Shown piece after piece: positions 24,870-33,660 of a stretch of 64,000 nt of DNA. A program made the position numbers and the translations under genes. Each line of letters starts with the position of its first letter. Within the stretch, counting starts at the first letter, position 1. The stretch is from positions 5,939,981 through 6,003,980 of the forward strand of contig NZ_LT629732.1 of assembly GCF_900104745.1 (NCBI RefSeq), given 5' to 3'. Under the pieces are notes generated by a model, which saw nothing but the letters and a program-made list of their open reading frames with translations, was not told the DNA's origin and did not search any database. This stretch comes from Actinopolymorpha singaporensis (GTDB lineage: Bacteria; Actinomycetota; Actinomycetes; Propionibacteriales; Actinopolymorphaceae).

Positions 24870-25664
24870 TCACGAGGTGACGGAAGCGTCGCGGTCGGGG
24901 GCCAGCGGGTCGCCCACGGTGCCGGACTCCTCGTCCCACGGGCCCTGGCTCCGCCGGGTCATGCGATGTGGTGGCGGAAGCTCGAGCCCAGACGCCAGGC
25001 GGAGCCCAGCGAGGACGTCGTCGGGTCGCACGGCGGGCGTTCCGTGCCGCACGACCACCTGCAGTATCGCACAAGGACTCGAGAGGTCGGTCGTTCCGCC
25101 GGACGGTGCGCCCGCGGCCGGTTCCGGCCGGGTCAGTTCCAGTCGCCGGACGGCGTCCCGAATGTCGAATACGCGAGGTCCGTTCTTGGTGAGGCGTTCC
25201 ACCTCCACCACGTCGCGGGCGAGGAACGCCTCGACCGCCATGTCCAGGTCGCCGGCCGCGTCCACCGGGCAGGCGATCTCCCAGAACGAGGCCTGCAGGC
25301 GGTCCGCCAGCGCACCCGGGCCCGCCTCCACGACTTCCAGCACGTCCAGCCCGTCGGGCAGCGCGGAGTCCAGGCCGACACGCAGCGCCTGCGGGTCGCA
25401 ACGGACCGCGACACCGAGTTCGGCGTACTCCGCCTCACTGGCGGCCCCGGTCGGCGCCGCGCCCGCGTAGGAGATCTTCGGGTGCGGACTGAAGCCGGCG
25501 GAGTACGCGATGGGTACGCCGGCCCGGCGGACGGCGCGCTCCAGCGCCCGCTGGAAGTCGCGGTGGCTGGTAAAGCGCAGCCGCCCCCGCTTGGCGTACC
25601 GGAAACGCAACCGCTGCACGGTCGGCGGGGTGTTGCGGTCGGGTGGCTTCGGTGTCCGGCTCAT
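24870..25664 (-). CDS. TIGR03936 family radical-SAM-associated protein (DUF2344)
   Basis: 264 residues. DUF2344 proteins are fused to, or sit directly behind, TIGR03960 B12-binding radical SAM proteins, and both are of unknown function. Signature: RLRFRYAKRGRLRFTSHRDFQRALERA, GVPIAYSAGFSPHPKISYAGAAP and EAEYAELGV near the N-terminus. ATG 25662-25664 is chosen because the domain begins about 15 residues later. It is the middle gene of TIGR03960-TIGR03936-rne; the conserved neighbourhood hints at a role in RNA or tRNA modification, but that is inference. The 201-base gap before rne may hold the rne promoter and leader. Confidence 0.88.
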   Translation of the reverse strand: MSRTPKPPDRNTPPTVQRLRFRYAKRGRLRFTSHRDFQRALERAVRRAGVPIAYSAGFSPHPKISYAGAAPTGAASEAEYAELGVAVRCDPQALRVGLDSALPDGLDVLEVVEAGPGALADRLQASFWEIACPVDAAGDLDMAVEAFLARDVVEVERLTKNGPRVFDIRDAVRRLELTRPEPAAGAPSGGTTDLSSPCAILQVVVRHGTPAVRPDDVLAGLRLASGLELPPPHRMTRRSQGPWDEESGTVGDPLAPDRDASVTS

Positions 25665-25728
25665 CTCGGCGCAGACCCTATCTGTCGACCTGTTCGCCGC
25701 GGCCTGTGGCAGCCGTCGGGTCGGCCGG

Positions 25729-27705
25729 TCAGCCTGAGTCGCGGCTGCCGGCGGGGGCGAGCAGGTCGGCCTGCCGGGCCTGCGAGACACCCACGATGGG
25801 CAGCATCTTCTGCCCCGTCGGACCGACCTGGATCTCCGTACCCATCTGCGGGCAGACGCCGCAGTCGAAGCACGGCGTCCAGCGGCAGTCCTCGACCTCC
25901 ACCTCGTCCAGCGAGTCCTGCCAGTCCTCCCACAGCCACTCGCGGTCCAGGCCGGCGTCGAGGTGGTCCCACGGGAGCACCTCGGTCTCGCCGCGTTCGC
26001 GGGTGGTGTACCAGTCGAGGTCGACGGGCTCGCCGGCCAGCGCCTCCTCGCACGCCTTCACCCACCGGTCGTAGGAGAAGTGCTCGCTCCAGCCGTCGAA
26101 CCGGCCGCCGTCGGCCCACACCGCCCGGATCACCCGGCCCACCCGGCGGTCACCGCGGGACAGCAGTCCCTCGACCACCGAGGGCTGGCCGTCGTGGTAA
26201 CGCAGCCCGATCGCCTTGCCGTACTTCCGGTCTCCCCGGATCGCGGCCCGCAGCTTGGACAGCCGGGCGTCGACGTTCTCCCAGGACTCCTGGGCCGCCC
26301 ACTGGAACGGCGTGTGCGGCTTGGGCACGAACCCGCCGATGGACACCGTGCACCGGATGTCGTTGCGACCGGACACCTCGCGCCCGGTGGCGATCACCCG
26401 CTGGGCGAGGTCGGCGATGGCGAGTACGTCCTCGTCGGTCTCGGTCGGCAACCCGCACATGAAGTACAGCTTCACCTGCCGCCAGCCGTTGGCGTACGCG
26501 GTGGCGACGGTGCGGATGAGGTCGTCCTCGCTGACCATCTTGTTGATGACCTTGCGCATCCGCTCGCTGCCGCCCTCGGGCGCGAACGTCAACCCGGACC
26601 TGCGGCCGTTGCGGGAAAGCTCGTTCGCCAGCGTGACGTTGAACGCGTCGACCCGCGTCGACGGCAGTGACAAGGAGACGTTGCTCCCCTCGTACCGGTC
26701 GGCGAGTCCCTTCGCCACGTCACCGATCTCGGAGTGGTCGGCGCTGGACAGCGACAGCAGCCCGACCTCCTCGAAACCGGACGCCTCCACGCCCTTCTGC
26801 ACCATCTCGCCGATGGTGGAGATGTTGCGCTCGCGTACCGGCCGGGTGATCATCCCCGCCTGGCAGAACCGGCAACCGCGGGTGCAGCCGCGGAAGATCT
26901 CCACCGAGAAGCGCTCGTGCACGGTCTCCGCCAGCGGGACCAGCGGCTGCTTCGGGTAGGGCCACTTGTCGAGGTCCATCAACGTGTGCTTGACGACGTG
27001 CGACGGAACCCCGCTGCGGTTGGGGGCCACCCGCTTGATCCGGCCGTCGGGGAGGTAGTCGACGTCGTAGAACTTCGGTACGTAGACCCCACCGGAGGCG
27101 GCCAGCCGGAACAGCAGTTCGTCCCGCCCGCCCGGGCCGCCCTCGGCCTTCCATTCCCGGACGACCTCGCTGATCGCGAGGACGACCTCCTCGCCGTCAC
27201 CGAGGACGGCGGCGTCGAGGAAGTCGGCGATCGGCTCGGGGTTGAACGCGGAGTGGCCGCCGGCCAGCACGATCGGATGCTCGTCGGTGCGCTCGCGGGC
27301 CTCCAGCGGGATGTCGGCCAGGTCGAGCGCGGTGAGCAGGTTGGTGTAGCCGAGTTCGGTGGCGAACGACACACCGAGGACGTCGAACGCGCCGACCGGG
27401 CGGTGCCCGTCGACGGTGAACTGCGGGATGGCGTTGTCGCGCATCACCTTCTCCATGTCCGGCCACACGGAGTACGTGCGCTCGGCCAGGATCCAGTCGC
27501 GCTCGTTGAGCACCTCGTAGAGGATCTGCACGCCCTGGTTGGGCAGCCCCACCTCGTAGGCGTCGGGATACATCAGCGCCCACCGGACCTGGACGGAGTC
27601 CCAGTCCTTGACGGTCGAGTTGAGCTCACCGCCGACGTACTGGATCGGCTTCTGTACCGCCGGTAGCAGGGGCTCCAGCCGGGGGAACAGCGACTCCACG
27701 GCCAT
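25729..27705 (-). CDS. TIGR03960 family B12-binding-domain radical SAM protein
   Basis: 658 residues from ATG 27703-27705, giving the conserved start MAVESLFPRLEPLL. A cobalamin-binding-like N-terminal domain (about 60-210) is followed by the radical SAM domain. Its cluster motif is FRGCTRGCRFCQAG (CxxxCxxC) at about 320-333, and FAPEGGSERMRKVINK follows. The C-terminal Cys patch CRWTPCFDCGVCPQMG may bind a second cluster. The reaction is not known. It is 64 bases upstream of the TIGR03936 gene, with which it is widely paired in bacteria. Confidence 0.9.
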   Translation of the reverse strand: MAVESLFPRLEPLLPAVQKPIQYVGGELNSTVKDWDSVQVRWALMYPDAYEVGLPNQGVQILYEVLNERDWILAERTYSVWPDMEKVMRDNAIPQFTVDGHRPVGAFDVLGVSFATELGYTNLLTALDLADIPLEARERTDEHPIVLAGGHSAFNPEPIADFLDAAVLGDGEEVVLAISEVVREWKAEGGPGGRDELLFRLAASGGVYVPKFYDVDYLPDGRIKRVAPNRSGVPSHVVKHTLMDLDKWPYPKQPLVPLAETVHERFSVEIFRGCTRGCRFCQAGMITRPVRERNISTIGEMVQKGVEASGFEEVGLLSLSSADHSEIGDVAKGLADRYEGSNVSLSLPSTRVDAFNVTLANELSRNGRRSGLTFAPEGGSERMRKVINKMVSEDDLIRTVATAYANGWRQVKLYFMCGLPTETDEDVLAIADLAQRVIATGREVSGRNDIRCTVSIGGFVPKPHTPFQWAAQESWENVDARLSKLRAAIRGDRKYGKAIGLRYHDGQPSVVEGLLSRGDRRVGRVIRAVWADGGRFDGWSEHFSYDRWVKACEEALAGEPVDLDWYTTRERGETEVLPWDHLDAGLDREWLWEDWQDSLDEVEVEDCRWTPCFDCGVCPQMGTEIQVGPTGQKMLPIVGVSQARQADLLAPAGSRDSG

Positions 27706-27922
27706 GGTTCTCAGCACACCTTCGATCGGGGTCTCGTCGGCCAAAGCATCCAGGGTAACCGCCGGGCGGGGGCCGGCCCGGGCCGCAGGTCTGCCGGGCG
27801 GGTCCGCGCGGGGCGTCGAGCCCCGTGGCGGGTCGGCCGGCCGCGGGGCCGGCTCGGGTGGGCGACGCCCTTCCCCCGCGGGAGGGAGGGCGGAGCAGGT
27901 CCGGTCCGGCCAGCGTGAAGGC

Positions 27923-29233
27923 ATGCGAACTCCTGACGGCACGCGGATCCGCCGCGACGCGGACGGCTTCGACAGCCCGGACGCCCTGGACGGCCTTGAT
28001 GCCCTGGACGCCCGGGAAGGTCACCGGCGGCGAGGTCCTGGTGCCCTGCGAAGACCGGGAGGCGGCACGCCGTCGGCTCGCCCGAAGGTCCACTGGTCGG
28101 CGCGGCTGCCGGGGCTGGTGATCGGCTGGGCTCTCGCATACGGCGCACTTCGTACGTACTGGGCGCTCGGTCACCGGCCCTGGTTTCCGCCTGTCGGGCC
28201 CGACCTGCTGGCGTTCTCCGGCTGGGGCGTGGTCGTCCTGTGCGCGGCGTCGGCCGCGGCGGCCGTGGCCGTCCGCCTGCTGGTCGGCCCGCTCGGACTG
28301 CTCCCCGGAGACGACCGGCCGCCCCCGCCGAGGATCACCGGGGTGAGTGCGGTCGCCGCCTGGACAGCGGTCGCGATCACCTGGGCATTGAGCGCGGCGC
28401 TCACCTCCGCCGCCTGCCTCCTGCTGCTCGACGTCGTGGGGCTGTTGTTCGTGGGTACCGGCACGTCCTTCGACGCGGGCGCGCTGCTCAGCCGGTCCAG
28501 CTGCATGGCGGGCGCCGTGCTGGTGGGTACGACGGCACTGGCCGCCGGCCGGCGACTGCGGGCCGCCTGCCCGGATTGTGGCCGGCCACCGCGTGCCGCC
28601 CCGGCCGGGGCATCCGGGGCCAGGGCCGGATCCACCAGGGCCGGATCCACCGGGGCCGTCGGATCCGCCGGGGCCGTCGGCGCGGTCCGGGCGCCGTGGT
28701 GGGCGTTCGCGGCCGGCTACGCGGCGGTCCTCGGGTGCGTGATCCGGTTCGGAGCCCAGGCAATGGTCGGGTTCGGTCCGAAGGCGGCTCCCGCGAGCGG
28801 ATCCGCGGGCAGGGTGGCGGGGCTCGCTTTCCTGGCGGCCGCCGCACTCGCCGGCACGCTGCTGCCGCTGGCGCAGGTGCACCGCTTCGGACGGGTCTGG
28901 CCGCGCTGGGTGCTCGGTCTCGCCGGCCACCGGGTGCCGCGGTGGCTGGTCCTCGGCCCTGGACTGGCTGTCTCGGTGGGGATGACGGCGTACTTCGGAA
29001 CCGGCCTGGTCCAGCTCCTCACCCAGCCCGCGACCGCGGCACAAGCCGACCCGTACCCGCCCTGGTTCATGGGAGTGGCCATGTCCGCGTACCTCGTGTG
29101 GGGTGTCGGCCTCGGGGTCGCCGCCCTTGCCTACCGCCTGCTCACCCGGCCGCGGTGCGCATGGTGCGGTACGCCGGCCGAGCAGACCAGGATTCCTTCG
29201 GTACGGCGGGATCCTGTCGGTACGGCGGGATAA
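27923..29233 (+). CDS. Polytopic membrane protein of unknown function
   Basis: 436 residues from ATG 27923. After a charged N-terminus of about 50 residues with an Asp-rich DALDGLDALDA repeat there are about eight hydrophobic helices. Two Cys pairs (PDCGRPP and CAWCGTP) could form zinc or redox sites. A low-complexity loop near residue 235 (GSTRAGSTGAVGSAGAV) is encoded by short DNA repeats. No transporter or enzyme motif is recognised. It is divergent from the TIGR03960 gene with a 217-base promoter region and is followed by a DUF1707 gene 118 bases downstream. Confidence 0.65.
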   Translation: MRTPDGTRIRRDADGFDSPDALDGLDALDAREGHRRRGPGALRRPGGGTPSARPKVHWSARLPGLVIGWALAYGALRTYWALGHRPWFPPVGPDLLAFSGWGVVVLCAASAAAAVAVRLLVGPLGLLPGDDRPPPPRITGVSAVAAWTAVAITWALSAALTSAACLLLLDVVGLLFVGTGTSFDAGALLSRSSCMAGAVLVGTTALAAGRRLRAACPDCGRPPRAAPAGASGARAGSTRAGSTGAVGSAGAVGAVRAPWWAFAAGYAAVLGCVIRFGAQAMVGFGPKAAPASGSAGRVAGLAFLAAAALAGTLLPLAQVHRFGRVWPRWVLGLAGHRVPRWLVLGPGLAVSVGMTAYFGTGLVQLLTQPATAAQADPYPPWFMGVAMSAYLVWGVGLGVAALAYRLLTRPRCAWCGTPAEQTRIPSVRRDPVGTAG

Positions 29234-29296
29234 TGTCCGCGCGGTGGGCGGGACCGGGACACGCCCCGGTCCGTCGTACGGGCGACTCCGCCCACC

Positions 29297-29332
29297 ACCG
29301 ACAGAAACACCGACAGAAACACCGACAGAACA
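29297..29332 (+). repeat. Three 12-bp tandem repeats upstream of the DUF1707 gene
   Basis: ACCGACAGAAAC occurs twice exactly and a third time with one change, ending 20 bases before the ATG at 29352. It lies outside coding sequence. It could be an operator array or chance slippage. Confidence 0.85.
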
Positions 29333-29351
29333 CAGCGCGGGGAAGGCGGCC

Positions 29352-30179
29352 ATGAGCGACCAGCAACCCGAACCCCACCCGTCCGAGCCGGCGGGACCTG
29401 CCCACCCGGTGGCCGGCGGCGCCGACATCCTGGCCTCCGACGCCGAGCGGGAGGCGGTCGTGTCCCGGCTCAACGCCGCGTGCGGTGAGGGGCGGCTGAC
29501 CCTGGAGGAGTTCAGCGACCGGCTGGAACGCTCCTACACCGCACGCACCCGCGGAGAGCTCGAACCTCTCCTCCGCGACCTGCCCTCGGCCGGCACGGAG
29601 GAAGCCACCGACCCCGCCGTACGCCGCGCCGCTGGTCGCGGTCGCACCGACTGGCACGTGACGCCGCTGGGTGGGCTGCGCCGGGGTGGCCGGTGGCGAA
29701 TGCGCGACCACCTGGTGTCGGTGACGTTGATCGGCGGTGTCGACCTGGATCTGCGCGAGGCCCAGCTTGACGCGCCGGAGGTCATTCTGACCTCGGTGTC
29801 GGTCATCGGGGGCGTCAGCCTCACCGTCCCGCCCGGGGTCTCGGTGGTCACCGAGGGGTTCAGCCTGCTCGGCGGCCGGCGCATCGACGTCGACGAGGTG
29901 GCCGGTGAGGACGCGCCGACGCTGCGGGTGCGCGCGTTCTCCCTGCTCGGTGGTCTGCGGGTGGCGAGCTCCCGGCCGTACGACAGGTTCCGGGCCGCCC
30001 GGGAGAGCAGACGCGAGGCCCTCGCCGATGCCCGGGCCCAGCGTGGCGTGGCCCTCGGCGAAGGCCGGGCCCAGCGCAGATCCGCGCTGGCCGACGCCCG
30101 GGCCGATCGCCGGGACGCCCTGCGCGATGCTCGGCAGGCCCGTCGGGACGCCAGGCGCGCTCGCCGGGGCGGCCGGTAG
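29352..30179 (+). CDS. DUF1707 and LiaF-like C-terminal domain protein
   Basis: 275 residues from ATG 29352 with GGAAGG upstream. The DUF1707 domain (about 25-77) has LASDAEREAVVSRLNAACGEGRLTLEEFSDRLERSYTARTRGEL. From about 105 to 205 comes a beta-rich domain like the C-terminus of LiaF/VraT proteins (VSVTLIGGVDLDLREA and VSVIGGVSLTVPPGVSV repeats). The C-terminal 60 residues are an Ala/Asp/Arg-rich charged helix with ALADARAQR-type repeats. Such proteins are associated with cell-envelope stress sensing, and there is no membrane segment here. Function inferred only. Confidence 0.85.
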   Translation: MSDQQPEPHPSEPAGPAHPVAGGADILASDAEREAVVSRLNAACGEGRLTLEEFSDRLERSYTARTRGELEPLLRDLPSAGTEEATDPAVRRAAGRGRTDWHVTPLGGLRRGGRWRMRDHLVSVTLIGGVDLDLREAQLDAPEVILTSVSVIGGVSLTVPPGVSVVTEGFSLLGGRRIDVDEVAGEDAPTLRVRAFSLLGGLRVASSRPYDRFRAARESRREALADARAQRGVALGEGRAQRRSALADARADRRDALRDARQARRDARRARRGGR

Positions 30180-30279
30180 CCGGAACGCCCTGTAGCCCAG
30201 AAAGCCCGGTAGCCGGACTTCGCGACTCCGCCACACCTGGAGCCGGTCCGGGTAGGAGGCTTCGGGATGTGATGGGAAG

Positions 30280-30489
30280 ATGTGCCGCATGGCCGCGTTC
30301 CTGTGTCTCCCGACCGGGTCGGGACTCACTCTCGCCGACATCGAAGACTGGGCGTCCCGCGCCCGCGCGCTCGGCGCGGTCGACGACGCCGAGGTGATGG
30401 TCGGCGATCCCCCGCTGGCCGGCGGCGGCGAGCCGCTGACGCTGAGCGTCGCGGTCAACGTCAGCCGTACGGTCCTCCCCGACGCCTGA
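30280..30489 (+). CDS. Small protein of unknown function
   Basis: 69 residues from ATG 30280, or 66 from ATG 30289. GSGLTLADIEDWASRARALGAVDDAEVMVG suggests a helix followed by a beta-hairpin, ending with LTLSVAVNVSRTV strands. GGGAAG lies just upstream. Third codon positions are GC-rich, supporting coding. I do not recognise the family. Just past its stop, a CTCCCCGACGCCTGATCT-type sequence is repeated once. Confidence 0.5.
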   Translation: MCRMAAFLCLPTGSGLTLADIEDWASRARALGAVDDAEVMVGDPPLAGGGEPLTLSVAVNVSRTVLPDA

Positions 30490-30683
30490 TCTCCCCGACG
30501 CCTGATCTCCCGGACGCCTGACGCGGGTCCGAGCTGCGCATCGGCGCGCGGACCGTCCCGCCGCAGGTGCGATCGGCGCTCGCCGTGCCGCGTTGTTCAG
30601 GTGCGTCTTCCGGTGGAACGATCTCCCGACGGCGGTGACAGCTCCGACCGACCGGCACCGTTCACCGACAGGAAGGTCCGCCC

Positions 30684-32174
30684 ATGCCCGACGCCAGGCC
30701 CGACCGCACCCCTGCCGCCAGGCCCAACGTGGTGGTCGTCTTCACCGACCAGCAGCGCTGGGACACCACCGGGGTGCACGGCAACCCGCTGGACCTCACC
30801 CCGAACTTCGACGCGATGGCGCGTGCCGGGACCCACGTGGTCCAGGCGTGTACGCCGCAGCCGGTGTGCGCGCCGGCACGGGCGGCGATCCAGACGGGCG
30901 CCTACCCCACCACCACGGGCGTGTTCCGCAACGGCCGCACTCTTCCGGCAGACGTGCCCACGCTGGCCGGGTGCTTCGCCGGCGCGGGATACTCCACCGG
31001 CTACATCGGAAAGTGGCACCTCGCCGACGAGGAGCCGGTGCCGCCGGGTAAGCGCGGTGGCTACCAGAGCTGGCTCGGTGCGAACGTGCTGGAGTTCGTC
31101 TCCGACGCCTACCGCACGGTGATGTTCGACGAGGACGGCGAGCCGGTGATGCTGCCGGGTTACCGCTCGGACGCGGTCTTCGACGCGGCGATCCGGTTCG
31201 TCGCCGACCAGACCGGCCCGGACGGCTCCGGCGTACGACAGCCGTTCTTTCTCTTCGTCTCGCTGATCGAGCCCCACCACCAGAACGAGGTGGACACCTA
31301 TCCGGCACCCGAGGGCTACGCCGAGCGCTACCAGGGCCGCTGGCTCCCGCCGGACCTCGCCACGCTGTCGGCACAGGGCGGTACGGCACACCAGCACCTC
31401 GGTGGCTACTGCGGGCAGATCCGCCGGGTCGACGAGGGACTGGGCCGACTGGTCGACGCGCTGCGCAGCCTGGACCTGCTCGACGACACGATCCTCGCCT
31501 TCACCTCCGACCACGGCAGCCACTTCAAGACCCGCAACGGGGAGTACAAGCGCTCCTGCCACGACGCCTCGATCCGGGTGCCGCTCGCCCTGCGAGGCCC
31601 GGGCTTCGACTCCGGCGGTGCGCTGAACCGGCCGGTGAGCACGATCGACCTGCCACCGACCCTGCTCGACGCGGCCGGCGTGGACGTGCCCAAGCAGATG
31701 CAGGGCCGGTCGTTCCTGCCGCTCGTCCGCAATCCCGGCGCGGACTTTCCAGAGGAGGTGTTCGTGCAGGTCAGCGAGTCGGAGGTGGGCCGCGCGATCC
31801 GGACGTCCCGGTGGAAGTACTACGTCGTCGACCCCGAGGCGCACCCCTGGAACGACCCGGCGGGCAAGCGGTATGTGGAGACGGCGCTGTACGACCTGGC
31901 CAGCGACCCGTACGAACTCCGCAACCTGGCCGGACTGACCTCCCACCGCGAGATCTCCGACGAGTTGCGGCGACGCCTGGCCGCCCGGATGGTGGCGGCC
32001 GGTGAGGCTGCCCCAGACATCGTGCCCGCACCAGAGGTGCCCGCCGGGCCGCAACGCCGGGTCGACCCCGCCGCGCACTCCGGTCGGTGGACGCCGGTGC
32101 GGTTCGGGCACCAGCGGGCCGGGTCCGGATCGGGTCCCAGGACGCACGGCGGGGTCACCGACGCGCAGCCGTGA
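30684..32174 (+). CDS. Sulfatase (arylsulfatase family S1)
   Basis: 496 residues of the alkaline-phosphatase/sulfatase fold. The formylglycine motif C-x-P-x-R is present as PVCAPARAAIQTG (Cys62-Arg66). The N-terminal metal-binding FTDQQRWDTTG, the YIGKWHL motif and the C-terminal TSDHGSHFKTRNGEYK (DH metal ligands) are intact. There is no signal peptide, so it is probably cytoplasmic. Activity needs a formylglycine-generating enzyme, which is not in this window. The substrate could be a sulfated sugar or aryl sulfate. The tail after about residue 450 is disordered. Confidence 0.85.
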   Translation: MPDARPDRTPAARPNVVVVFTDQQRWDTTGVHGNPLDLTPNFDAMARAGTHVVQACTPQPVCAPARAAIQTGAYPTTTGVFRNGRTLPADVPTLAGCFAGAGYSTGYIGKWHLADEEPVPPGKRGGYQSWLGANVLEFVSDAYRTVMFDEDGEPVMLPGYRSDAVFDAAIRFVADQTGPDGSGVRQPFFLFVSLIEPHHQNEVDTYPAPEGYAERYQGRWLPPDLATLSAQGGTAHQHLGGYCGQIRRVDEGLGRLVDALRSLDLLDDTILAFTSDHGSHFKTRNGEYKRSCHDASIRVPLALRGPGFDSGGALNRPVSTIDLPPTLLDAAGVDVPKQMQGRSFLPLVRNPGADFPEEVFVQVSESEVGRAIRTSRWKYYVVDPEAHPWNDPAGKRYVETALYDLASDPYELRNLAGLTSHREISDELRRRLAARMVAAGEAAPDIVPAPEVPAGPQRRVDPAAHSGRWTPVRFGHQRAGSGSGPRTHGGVTDAQP

Positions 32175-32216
32175 GGCCGACGCCGACCACGCCGGACCGC
32201 GGGCTGCCCGGGTGGC

Positions 32217-32819
32217 TCACGAGCCGGCGAACGGATCCCGCGGACGCTGGTGTCGGTAGAGGTCGCGGACGACCCCGATCTCCGCGCCGTGGTGGATCAG
32301 CTCGTCCAGGATGTGCAGCGCGAAGGCCGCGCCGTCGGACTCGGCGTACGGGCCGGCGAGCTCGCCCATTGGCCGGGCCAGCGCCTCGTCGGTGACCGCG
32401 GCGAGCCGGCGGCGCCAGATCGCGTGCGCACGCTCCAGGGAGGCGACCCCCGCGGCGGCGGTGCCCTGTGGCGGGTCCGGCTCCTCGTCCGGGCCGACCG
32501 GCAGTCCTAGCCAGGTGGCGGTCCGCTCGGCGCCGAGGACCTCGGTCAGGTGGGCGATCCGCCAGGCCAGGGTGGTGAACGGCGCCGGCTCCGGCGGCGT
32601 GGCCGAGCCGTCGGCGGCGTGGCCGCCGTCCCCGGTCGGCCGGACCGTCCAGGCGCCGGCGACCGGCTCCCAGAGGTATTCCTTGTCGGTGAGTTCGCCG
32701 AGCCGGTGGTGGAGTCGCTGCCAGGCGAAGTCGGAGAGGTCGAGCAGGTGCGCCTTCATCGAGTTGCTCGTCGAAGGGGCGGTCGAGGAGGCGGGCGGGG
32801 GACTCGTGGGGCTGGTCAT
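32217..32819 (-). CDS. DinB-family protein
   Basis: 200 residues forming a predicted four-helix bundle. Its His residues (IAHLTEV and DELIHHGAEIGVVRDLY) match the metal-binding positions of DinB/YfiT-type proteins. Members include thiol-dependent transferases (mycothiol or bacillithiol S-transferases) and uncharacterised proteins. LWEPVAGAWTVRP is a common DinB element. The ATG overlaps the stop of the upstream DUF2461 gene (ATGA, 32816-32819), so the two are co-translated. The first 20 residues are Ser/Thr/Pro-rich. Confidence 0.8.
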   Translation of the reverse strand: MTSPTSPPPASSTAPSTSNSMKAHLLDLSDFAWQRLHHRLGELTDKEYLWEPVAGAWTVRPTGDGGHAADGSATPPEPAPFTTLAWRIAHLTEVLGAERTATWLGLPVGPDEEPDPPQGTAAAGVASLERAHAIWRRRLAAVTDEALARPMGELAGPYAESDGAAFALHILDELIHHGAEIGVVRDLYRHQRPRDPFAGS

Positions 32820-33520
32820 GAACGCACGCTAGCCCCGGTGGCGGACAGCTCCGGTCCGGCATTCTCGGCGAACCACGACGTCAGCGGGCGGAGCGCGGCG
32901 AACTCCGCGAGAACCCGGTCGACCACCTCCGGCGTGTGCAACCAGGCCTCGCCGCCGACGGGACGGGCGGCGGTCAGCGTGCGGTGCCGAAGCAACTTCG
33001 CCCGAGGATGGTCGGGCGCGTAACCACGCGGCATCCGCTTCAGCAGGTCACCGCCGATCTCGTACCCGTCCCCGGCCAGCCCCTCGACGATCTCCGCCAG
33101 CTCCGCGCCGGCGTCACCGGCGACCGAGGCGCGGTAGCGCTCGACCTGCTCGCCCGGCGCGTACCACCACGAGCACTGAACGGCCAGCCCGTCGAGGTCG
33201 AACGAAACCCCCAGTTCGACGTTGGGCGCGACCCGGACCATGCCGGCCTGCCGCTGCCATGGCCACAGCATCTTGGCGAAGCCCCAGACGTGGAAGTCCT
33301 CGTAGGCCTCGTCGGCGTCGGCGACGTCCTGCAGCAGCGCGATCATCGGCTTGCGGACCAGGCGCTCGCGGTCGCGACGATGTCGTTCGCGTTCGGCCAG
33401 GGTCGGGTCGCCGTCCAGCCGCAGCAGCACGTCGAAGGCCTCCTCCGGCCAGCCGGTGCAGCGACGTTCGCCGCTTGGGTTCGCGGTCTGGTTCGCGGTC
33501 TGGTTCGCAGGTCGTCCCAC
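32816..33520 (-). CDS. DUF2461-like protein
   Basis: 234 residues from GTG 33518-33520, with GGGAGG five bases upstream. TGWPEEAFDVLLRLDGDPT opens the domain, and GDLLKRMPRGYAPDHPRAKLLRHR matches the conserved DUF2461 C-terminal block. Function is unknown. The first residues encode NQTANQTANP from a 12-bp tandem repeat (33478-33510). It is coupled to the DinB-type gene and divergent from the WYL regulator, which may control both. Confidence 0.78.
   Translation of the reverse strand: MGRPANQTANQTANPSGERRCTGWPEEAFDVLLRLDGDPTLAERERHRRDRERLVRKPMIALLQDVADADEAYEDFHVWGFAKMLWPWQRQAGMVRVAPNVELGVSFDLDGLAVQCSWWYAPGEQVERYRASVAGDAGAELAEIVEGLAGDGYEIGGDLLKRMPRGYAPDHPRAKLLRHRTLTAARPVGGEAWLHTPEVVDRVLAEFAALRPLTSWFAENAGPELSATGASVRS
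33478..33510 (-). repeat. 12-bp tandem repeat at the DUF2461 N-terminus
   Basis: GGTTCGCGGTCT occurs twice followed by a partial third copy, encoding Asn-Gln-Thr-Ala repeats just inside the start codon. Confidence 0.8.
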
Positions 33521-33660
33521 GGGGACCTCCCGGGCGGGTGCGGGATCGCGGATGGGATGTGCGGAGCATGCCACCGCCCACCGACAACCGGCCGCGGACC
33601 GCCCATCCGGCGCCGAAGGGCTGGCCCCCGACGGCCCGCGCGCGGAAGAATCGCCGGGTC

